From DATJCV01 sp963707665 (GTDB taxonomy: Bacteria; Pseudomonadota; Gammaproteobacteria; Burkholderiales; Burkholderiaceae_D), in assembly GCA_963707665.1 (NCBI GenBank), contig CAVPQU010000018.1, forward strand, positions 62,001 through 126,000: a DNA stretch of 64,000 nucleotides, read 5' to 3'. The notes beneath the pieces are model-generated. The model was not told the origin of the DNA, did no database searches, and was given only the letters and a program-made list of their open reading frames with translations. Made by a program: the position numbers and the translations under genes. Below, in pieces: positions 57,681 to 64,000 of the stretch (positions within the stretch are counted from its first letter, which is position 1; the number at the start of each line of letters is the position of its first letter).

Positions 57681-57716
57681 GGCTATTTCCAAACGCTGCG
57701 CGCTTGGACATCCACA

Positions 57717-58007
57717 TCACTTTTGAACGATCGCCATGATGTCTTCTTCGCGCATCACGAGCAGTTCTTCGCCTTCGACCTTGACGGTTTGTCCGGAATA
57801 TTTGCCGAACAGCACGCGGTCGCCGACTTTGACGTCCAGCGGACGTACTTTGCCGTCTTCCAGGATTTTGCCGTTGCCGACAGCCAGGACTTCGCCTTGA
57901 TCCGGCTTTTCAGCAGCGGCTTCAGGGATGACGAGGCCGGACGCAGTTTTGGTTTCCTCGTCGAGGCGCTTGACGATGACGCGATCGTGCAAAGGACGAA
58001 GGTTCAT
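57717..58007 (-). CDS. groS: Co-chaperonin GroES (Hsp10)
   Basis: GroES caps GroEL. The 96-residue protein starts MNLRPLHDRVIVKRLDEETKTASGLVIPEAAAEKPDQGEVLAVGNGK (mobile loop at about residues 17-32) and ends EELLVMREEDIMAIVQK, as is standard. CIRCE lies about 120 bases upstream. The groEL gene follows after 122 bases that contain a REP-like hairpin. Confidence 0.97.
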   Translation of the reverse strand: MNLRPLHDRVIVKRLDEETKTASGLVIPEAAAEKPDQGEVLAVGNGKILEDGKVRPLDVKVGDRVLFGKYSGQTVKVEGEELLVMREEDIMAIVQK

Positions 58008-58128
58008 ACAAACTCCTTATATTTCAGTTAGTTATAAGTTTGCGGCAAAGAGCTGCAAGAAAAATTCCACAACGCAGCAAGCTCGCAAGATTTGCCGCAC
58101 CGCAAAAATCGAAAGGTCAGGAAAGGAA

Positions 58129-58155
58129 TTAGCACTCTTCCCTAACGAGTGCTAA
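58129..58155 (-). promoter_or_regulatory. CIRCE operator (HrcA binding site) of groESL
   Basis: TTAGCACTC-N9-GAGTGCTAA is a perfect match to the CIRCE consensus, with a nine-base spacer. It indicates repression of groESL by HrcA, released on heat shock. hrcA itself is not in the window. Confidence 0.95.
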
Positions 58156-58416
58156 GTATAGGGACGGCAAGCTTCCTTTTCAAGGGTGCAATAACGAATA
58201 ATTATTGTCGGACCTAGCCACGGGAGCGTTTAGGTTGCCGGCAACCTCGACCTGCGTGTCCATACGATGCCGTGGCACATGGTTGGTTGCATCTCGACGC
58301 CTGCATGCTGCGAAGTTGCGGTGCAATAAAAATTGATCGACCATGGCGATACTATCGTTTAGCCTTGCCACTTAGGTGGCGCTATTGTGCTTTTGACCAG
58401 GGCAAGAACTGTTTAT

Positions 58417-58476
58417 ATACTCCATGAATGTATAGCTAATTTCAGGCTAAAAGCAGTTCTTTAGACGGCATACTCC
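58417..58476 (-). repeat. Paired-GGAGTAT intergenic repeat, copy H
   Basis: On the minus strand, boxes at 58476-58470 and 58423-58417 give a 53-bp pitch in direct orientation. The core is diverged but keeps GAACTGC and TTAGCTATA. It lies between the divergent groES and mgtA genes. Confidence 0.7.
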
Positions 58477-58524
58477 CGGTTTTTTAATTTTGCAGGCTGG
58501 TGCCATGAACTGCTTGACTTGCTT

Positions 58525-58554
58525 GTGGCTCCGGCGGCGCCAGACCGGAGCCAC
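58525..58554 (+). promoter_or_regulatory. Strong hairpin upstream of mgtA
   Basis: A perfect ten-base stem GTGGCTCCGG/CCGGAGCCAC with a ten-base loop lies about 180 bases before the mgtA start. No T run follows, so it is not a simple terminator; it may be part of a leader control element. Confidence 0.45.
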
Positions 58555-58730
58555 CAACAGGGGAAGGTGCGTGCGAAACAGACAGTTCCGCCCTTGGGCT
58601 GGCTAGCGCCAACGGCAGTGTTTTTGGGCAATGGCGTCAAGCGCTTCAGGCTACGCATGTAAAAAGGGAGGCTGCCGTTCAAGACAGCAGTCACCCGGTT
58701 GCCGATCGATTCATTGATGAAAAAACTACC

Positions 58731-61490
58731 GTGAATCTGAACCTGTTGACTGCGCATTTCGTCGGCTTTATTCGCGCGCACCGCATGCGGCGCCATTTCC
58801 GGCGTTTTGTCGGCCTGGATACGCTACGCCGTTCGCCGGTGTCGAAGGATGTGCCACCGTCCGTGGCGCACGTCTTGCTGCAGGCTGCGCAATCAACCGA
58901 GACGGAACTGCTGATGGCGCTCGGCACCCGCATGGCTGGCTTAAGCGCTGTCGAGGCGGACGCGATCCGCGCGCGCGCCGGTTTGAACGAAGTGGAGCAC
59001 GAAAAACCGCTGCCATGGTGGGTGCATTTATGGCTGTGCTACAAAAATCCGTTCAATCTGCTGCTGACGGTCCTGGCGCTGGTGTCGTACTTTACCGGCG
59101 ACATGAAGGCCACGGTGGTGATCGGCAGCATGGTGGTGCTGTCCACTCTGATGCGCTTCGTCCAGGAGGCGCGTTCCAACAATGCGGCCGACAAGCTGAA
59201 GGCAATGGTCAGCAATACCGCGACCGTATGGCGTTCACCTGCGGTCGATTCGGACGCAGCCGCGATGGCGCCGGTCCTGCCGTCGGCGAACGAGAGCGGG
59301 CGGCAGCAGGAATTGCCGATCCGCGAGCTGGTGCCGGGCGATATCGTGCAGCTGTCGGCAGGCGACATGATCCCGGGCGACGTCCGTATCCTGACCGCCA
59401 AGGACTTGTTCGTCAGCCAGGCGGCGATGACCGGCGAGTCGCTGCCGGTCGAGAAATTCGCGCTGCAGCGCGGTCCCTTCAACAGCAATCCGCTGGAGCT
59501 GGACAACCTGTGCTTCATGGGCACCAACGTCATCAGCGGCGCCGCCACTGCGGTGGTGGTGACGACCGGCAACCGGACCTACTTCGGCGCGCTGGCCGAG
59601 CGCGTGATCGCCACCGACAGTACGCCGAACGCGTTCCAGGCCGGCGTCAACCGGGTCAGCTGGCTGTTGATCCGCTTCATGCTGGTGATGGCGCCGATCG
59701 TCTTGCTGATCAATGGCTTCACCAAGGGCGACTGGCTGGAGGCGTTCCTGTTCGCGCTGTCGGTCGCGGTCGGCCTGACGCCGGAAATGCTGCCGATGAT
59801 CGTCACCTCGACACTGGCCAAGGGCGCAGTGGCGCTGTCGCGCAAGAAGGTGATCGTGAAACGGCTGGACGCGATCCAGAATTTCGGCGCGATGGACGTG
59901 CTGTGCGCCGACAAGACCGGGACGCTGACGCAGGACCGGATTTTCCTCGAGCGGCATACCGACATTTTTGGCCGCGCCGATGACGAAGTGCTGGACTATG
60001 CCTACCTGAACAGTTACTACCAGACCGGCCTGAAGAACCTGCTGGATGTGGCGGTGCTGAATTACGGCGATCCGGAGCGCGAGCGGCGGGTCGCCGCCGC
60101 CTATCGCAAGGTGGACGAGATTCCCTTCGATTTCGTGCGGCGCCGCATGTCGGTGGTGGTCAGCGAGCGGGAAGACCATCACGAGCTGATCTGCAAGGGT
60201 GCGGTGGAAGAAGTGCTGGCGGCCTGTGCCTATGCGCGCAAGGACGGCGTGGCGGTGCCGCTGACGCCCGAGCTGCTGGCGCAGGTACTGCAGACGACCG
60301 CCAGCCTGAACGCCGAGGGCTTGCGCGTGATCGCGGTGGCGGCGCGTGATCTGCCGCCGACGCGCGAAGTGTATGGCGTCGCCGACGAGCGCGAGCTGGT
60401 GCTGATCGGCTATATCGCCTTTCTCGATCCGCCCAAGGAAAGCACCGCGCCGGCACTGGCAGCCTTGAAGGAGCATGGCGTGACGGTCAAGATCCTGACC
60501 GGCGACAACGAGCTGGTCACCGCCAAGATTTGCCGCGAGGTCGGCTTGCCGGTGGCGGGCATGGTGCTCGGCGCGGCGGTCGAGCAGATGGATGACGTCC
60601 AGCTGTCGGCCGCGGCCGAGACCACCACGGTATTTGCCAAGCTGAGTCCGGCACACAAGGAACGCATCGTGCGCCTGCTGCACGAGAAGGGCCACGTGGT
60701 CGGCTTCATGGGCGACGGCATCAACGACGCGCCGGCATTGCGCGCCGCCGACATCGGCATTTCGGTCGATAGTGCGGTCGATATCGCCAAGGAGGCGGCC
60801 GACATCATCCTGCTGGAAAAAAGCCTGATGGTGCTGGAAGAGGGCGTGCTGGAAGGGCGCAAGACCTTCGCCAACATGCTGAAGTACATCAAGATGACCG
60901 CCAGCTCGAATTTCGGCAACGTCTTTTCGGTGCTGATCGCCAGCGCCTTTTTGCCGTTCTTGCCGATGCTGCCGTTGCAGCTGCTGGTGCAGAACCTGCT
61001 TTACGACATTTCGCAGATCGCGATCCCGTTCGATAACGTCGATGCCGAATTCCTGAAGCAGCCGCAGCGCTGGAGGCCCGGCGAGATCGGCCGCTTCATG
61101 GTGTATTTCGGCCCGATCAGCTCGATCTTCGATATGGCGACCTTCCTGCTGATGTGGTTCGTGTTCGCCGCCAACAGCCCGGCGCATCAGGCGCTGTTCC
61201 AGTCCGGCTGGTTCGTGGTCGGCTTGCTGACGCAAACGCTGATCGTGCACATGATCCGCACGCAAAAAATCCCGTTCCTGCAAAGCCGGGCATCGTGGCC
61301 GCTGATCGGCATGACGCTGGCGATCATGACAGTCGGAGTCGCGCTGCCGATGTCGCCGCTGGCGCCGTATTTCAGGATGCAGTCCTTGCCGCTGTCCTAT
61401 TTCCCGTGGCTGCTGGCGATCGTGCTGTCTTACATGCTGGTGACCCAGGCCATGAAGGGCTGGTACGCGCGGCGCTACGGCTGGCAGTAG
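58731..61490 (+). CDS. mgtA: Magnesium-translocating P-type ATPase
   Basis: MgtA imports Mg2+ using ATP. The 919-residue P3B-type ATPase has PWWVHLWLCYKNPFNLLLTV near residue 98, the actuator TGESLPVEK, the phosphorylation site CADKTGTLTQDRI, FDFVRRRMSVVV, KILTGDNELVTAKI, the hinge FMGDGINDAPALRAADIGISVDSAVDIAKEAADIILLEKSL, and about ten membrane helices ending ILSYMLVTQAMKGWYARRYGWQ-like. It starts with GTG and no clear ribosome site, so a start further downstream is possible. Codons are strongly GC-rich. It has a long leader with a hairpin. Confidence 0.94.
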   Translation: MNLNLLTAHFVGFIRAHRMRRHFRRFVGLDTLRRSPVSKDVPPSVAHVLLQAAQSTETELLMALGTRMAGLSAVEADAIRARAGLNEVEHEKPLPWWVHLWLCYKNPFNLLLTVLALVSYFTGDMKATVVIGSMVVLSTLMRFVQEARSNNAADKLKAMVSNTATVWRSPAVDSDAAAMAPVLPSANESGRQQELPIRELVPGDIVQLSAGDMIPGDVRILTAKDLFVSQAAMTGESLPVEKFALQRGPFNSNPLELDNLCFMGTNVISGAATAVVVTTGNRTYFGALAERVIATDSTPNAFQAGVNRVSWLLIRFMLVMAPIVLLINGFTKGDWLEAFLFALSVAVGLTPEMLPMIVTSTLAKGAVALSRKKVIVKRLDAIQNFGAMDVLCADKTGTLTQDRIFLERHTDIFGRADDEVLDYAYLNSYYQTGLKNLLDVAVLNYGDPERERRVAAAYRKVDEIPFDFVRRRMSVVVSEREDHHELICKGAVEEVLAACAYARKDGVAVPLTPELLAQVLQTTASLNAEGLRVIAVAARDLPPTREVYGVADERELVLIGYIAFLDPPKESTAPALAALKEHGVTVKILTGDNELVTAKICREVGLPVAGMVLGAAVEQMDDVQLSAAAETTTVFAKLSPAHKERIVRLLHEKGHVVGFMGDGINDAPALRAADIGISVDSAVDIAKEAADIILLEKSLMVLEEGVLEGRKTFANMLKYIKMTASSNFGNVFSVLIASAFLPFLPMLPLQLLVQNLLYDISQIAIPFDNVDAEFLKQPQRWRPGEIGRFMVYFGPISSIFDMATFLLMWFVFAANSPAHQALFQSGWFVVGLLTQTLIVHMIRTQKIPFLQSRASWPLIGMTLAIMTVGVALPMSPLAPYFRMQSLPLSYFPWLLAIVLSYMLVTQAMKGWYARRYGWQ

Positions 61491-61505
61491 CGCCGCGCTG
61501 CCACG

Positions 61506-62162
61506 CTAGGAATCGCCGCCGACCAGACCGGCGGCAATATTGATCGACAGCCCCAGAATCGCGGTGTTGAAGATGAAGGTCAGTACCGATTGCAGCAACA
61601 CCATGCGGCGCATCGGGCGCGACATCACCGCCACATCCGCGGTTTGCAGAGCGACTGCGATGGTGAACGAAAAATACAGGAAGTCCCAGTAGTCCGGATT
61701 GTGTTCTTCTTCCGGAAAACGGAGCGGCGGCTTGGTGTGCGAACGGTAAAAATGGCGCGCGTAGTGCAGGGTAAAAATGGTTGCAACCAACAGCCAGGAA
61801 CCCGTCACGGTGAGCAAGGTGAACGCATAACGGGCCAGCGGCGGCCCGCCTTGCAGGTGATCGGCGTTGGCCAGTTCGAAGACGATCGCCACCAGGCTGG
61901 CGACCGCCGCCACGCAGACCAGCATCAGTACCATCGCGCCTGATTCATCTTCATTTTCGGCGCTCGCCTTCACCTGTGCCGGTCGCGCCCGCACCATCAG
62001 CAGCGCCATCAGCAACAGGTAAGTCCAGACTGCGCTATTCCAGCCCAGCAGCACCCGCCGCAGCAGATCGGTATCGGCAGCCAGCCAGCCGACAGCGATT
62101 CCGACCGCAAGGCCGGCAAATAGTCGCGGATGAGTATGAATGACGGTCCGTAAGGGGCGCAT
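61506..62162 (-). CDS. DUF1345 family membrane protein
   Basis: A 218-residue integral membrane protein with about five hydrophobic helices. The DUF1345 pattern is visible in DLLRRVLLGWNSAVWTYLLLMALLMVRA (residues about 33-60), ATIFTLHYARHFYRS, and PDYWDFLYFSFTIAVALQTADVAVMSRPMRRMVLLQSVLTFIFNTAILGLSINI. ATG 62162 begins MRPLRTVIHTHPRL, the usual start. The function is unknown. It is convergent with mgtA, 15 bases apart. Confidence 0.9.
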   Translation of the reverse strand: MRPLRTVIHTHPRLFAGLAVGIAVGWLAADTDLLRRVLLGWNSAVWTYLLLMALLMVRARPAQVKASAENEDESGAMVLMLVCVAAVASLVAIVFELANADHLQGGPPLARYAFTLLTVTGSWLLVATIFTLHYARHFYRSHTKPPLRFPEEEHNPDYWDFLYFSFTIAVALQTADVAVMSRPMRRMVLLQSVLTFIFNTAILGLSINIAAGLVGGDS

Positions 62163-62328
62163 GGCAAGACTCGGTGGGGAATTGGTGCACAAGATACCAG
62201 CTTTGCGCTCGCTTTTGCCGAGACGGAATGTCAGCCGTGTCCGGCCAGCGGCTTTAAGTGCGGTTTAAGTTTTGCTTCGTATGCTACCAGCGTCCATGGG
62301 AATTTGATCAACATAAAAGGAGTGCATC

Positions 62329-63817
62329 ATGCGTCGCAAAATTTTCACCCGCAGCATCATCGCTGCATCGATTGTTGCCGCATTGGCCGGTGGCTATGCG
62401 CATCTCGAGTTGCCCGGAATGGCGAGCGCACACGCGGCGCTGCCGGCGCTGACGACGGCCACGCCAGCGGCCGCGAGTGGCCCGGTGAGCGTTGCGCCGG
62501 TGGCGGATTTCTCGACCATCGTCGCCCGTTACGGCCCGGCGGTGGTGAATATCAGCGTCACCGGCGAAGCCGCGCAAGCGCCGGCGGCCGACGATTCGGA
62601 GGGCGTGCCAGGACTTGACCCGAACGATCCGTTCTACAATTTCTTCCGCCGCTTTGGCGTGCCGCAACGGCCACGCGGCCAGGACCACCAGTTGGTGCGC
62701 GCCGAGGGCTCCGGCTTCATCGTGCGCGCCGACGGCTTGATTCTGACCAATGCGCATGTGGTGGATGGCGCGCGCGAAGTCATGGTCAAGCTGACCGACC
62801 GGCGCGAATTCAAGGCCAAGGTGTTGGGTGCCGACAAGCAGTCGGATATCGCAGTGATCAAGATCGATACCAGCAATCTGCCGACAGTGCAGCTGGGCGA
62901 CCCGAATACGGTCCAGGTCGGTGAACCAGTGCTGGCGATCGGCTCGCCGTACGGCTTTGAAAACACCGCCACCGCCGGCATCGTCAGCGCCACCTCGCGC
63001 TCGCTGCCGGACGACACCTACGTGCCGTTCATCCAGACCGATGCCGCGGTCAATCCCGGCAATTCGGGCGGTCCGTTGTTCAACCTGAAGGGCCAGGTGA
63101 TCGGCATCAATTCGCAGATCTACAGCCGTACCGGCGGTTACCAGGGCTTGTCGTTTGCGATTCCGATCAATGTCGCGATGCAGGTCTCGGAGCAACTGGT
63201 GCATTCCGGCAAGGTCACACGCGGCCGACTCGGAGTCGGCATCCAGGAGGTCGATCAGGCGCTGGCCGATTCCTTCGGTCTGAAGAAACTGCAGGGCGCG
63301 CTGGTGTCCAGCGTTGACCCGGATGGTCCCGGCCGCGCGTGCCGGCTTGCAGCCGGGTGACGTCATCGTGCGCATGCAGGGGCACGACATCAATCGCTCA
63401 GCCGACCTGCCGACGCAGGTAGCGGCCATGAAACCGGGCACCGTGGCGACGATGGATGTGATCCGTAATGGCACCCCGAAGGAACTGGCAGTCACGATCG
63501 GCGAAATGAAGGAAACCACGCTGGCGAAAAACACGACGACCGAGCCGCAGCAAAGCCGGCTCGGCGTGGCGGTGCGGCCGCTAGCCAAGGATGAGCAACG
63601 CCAGGCCGGGGTTGCCGGCGGCTTGCTGGTGGAAGCGGCCGGCGGTGCCGCAGCCAAGGCCGGCATCCAGCCGGGCGACGTCATCGTGTCCTTGAATGGC
63701 ACCCCGGTGTCGAAACCCGAGCAGTTGCAGCAACTGGTGCAGAAGGCCGGCAAGCATGTGGCGCTGCTGGTGCAGCGCGACGCCGCCAGGATCTTCGTGC
63801 CGGTGGAACTGGGCTAA
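62329..63817 (+). CDS. degP: DegP/HtrA-type Do family serine endopeptidase, frameshifted in this sequence
   Basis: DegP-type proteases degrade misfolded envelope proteins in the periplasm. The reconstructed protein of about 495 residues has a signal peptide (1-35), a trypsin-like domain with His in LILTNAHVVDGA, Asp in KQSDIAVIKID and Ser in DAAVNPGNSGGPLFN, and two PDZ domains (GRLGVGIQEV and SRLGVAVRPL). One extra C at 63328-63330 breaks the frame between the first PDZ strands; removing it gives DPDGPAARAGLQPGDVIV. A GGAG site precedes the ATG. It may be called mucD or degQ in relatives. Confidence 0.9.
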
Positions 63818-64000
63818 CGTGGGCCGGTGACGCGCACCGGGTGCAGAGCGGTGGTCGGCAGGCATGCCGGCCATCGTTGGTATCGGGCCCGGCGTTGGTC
63901 AGCAAAAAGATTATATCGATGGTGCCCTTGCTGGTTGCCGTGATGGTGTTCAGGTGGTCAATCTTTGCTCTTTCGATGTGCTGAGGAAATGGGTTGCGGA
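63818..64000. other. Right edge, no gene recognised
   Basis: The last 183 bases contain no convincing start, domain or structure. A minus-strand open frame runs through this stretch but continues far into the degP PDZ domain before stopping, so it is unlikely to be real. Confidence 0.4.

Larger units (their letters stand above)
58156..58730. other. Long intergenic region between groESL and mgtA
   Basis: These 575 bases hold no convincing gene. They contain dispersed repeat H at 58417 and a strong hairpin at 58525, which would fall in the mgtA leader if transcription starts upstream of it. No known magnesium-sensing element was recognised. Confidence 0.6.

Noticed and set aside
59235..61283. 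Minus-strand open frame of over 680 codons
   Set aside because: It is antisense to mgtA, His/Arg/Gln-rich with no recognisable domain.
63681..63905. Minus-strand frame at the right edge
   Set aside because: It overlaps degP by more than 130 bases and shows no domain.

Overview
The window looks like the chromosome of a betaproteobacterium in Burkholderiales, most likely Oxalobacteraceae (Collimonas, Herminiimonas or Janthinobacterium relatives). The reasons are the conserved block gyrA-serC-pheA-hisC-tyrA-aroA-cmk-rpsA-ihfB-lapA-lapB, a tmRNA with an alanine-ending tag, a perfect CIRCE box before groESL and moderately high GC. Genus-level placement is inference.

Layout. 1-7 kb: an OmpW porin, a flavin reductase, msrA, a HIT protein, a cyclopropane fatty acid synthase, pdxH with a hemerythrin-like gene, tcdA and a lipoprotein hydrolase. 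7-10.6 kb: a cell-envelope lipoprotein cluster (COG3014, YcfL, LpoB, CsgG/LpoB-like). 10.7-15.2 kb: thpR, guaC, a secreted ATP-dependent DNA ligase and a copper nitrite reductase with an extra N-terminal cupredoxin behind an FNR-type promoter. 15.5-18.4 kb: a RES/Xre toxin-antitoxin pair divergent from a CopG-like regulator and a PHB-depolymerase-family esterase. 18.5-23 kb: an SDR, ssrA, gph, ubiG and two short OmpA-like proteins. 23.2-40.2 kb: the long housekeeping array for gyrase, serine, aromatic amino acids, nucleotides, ribosomal protein S1, IHF, LPS assembly, UDP-glucuronate, heptose and cysteine. 40.2-48.6 kb: an HTH regulator, DUF1415, YaeQ, the MoxR-DUF58-TgpA-MltB operon and an HDAC-like amidohydrolase. 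48.7-55.7 kb: an acyl-CoA synthetase, rbgA, an enoyl-CoA hydratase, small membrane proteins and a TetR gene with a paired operator. 55.9-63.8 kb: groEL/groES, mgtA, DUF1345 and a DegP-type protease.

Two window-wide signals stand out. First, seven intergenic copies of an undescribed-looking repeat of about 60 bp are present. Each has two GGAGTAT boxes exactly 53-54 bp apart (about five helical turns), with a partly conserved core. A related box sits in a palindrome before the CopG-like gene. Second, thirteen genes, including essential gyrA, groEL and rbgA, carry about seventeen small frameshifts, mostly single-base insertions. This points to uncorrected sequence error rather than gene decay, so these genes are annotated at their reconstructed full span.

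No tRNA, rRNA, CRISPR array, insertion sequence or prophage was recognised.
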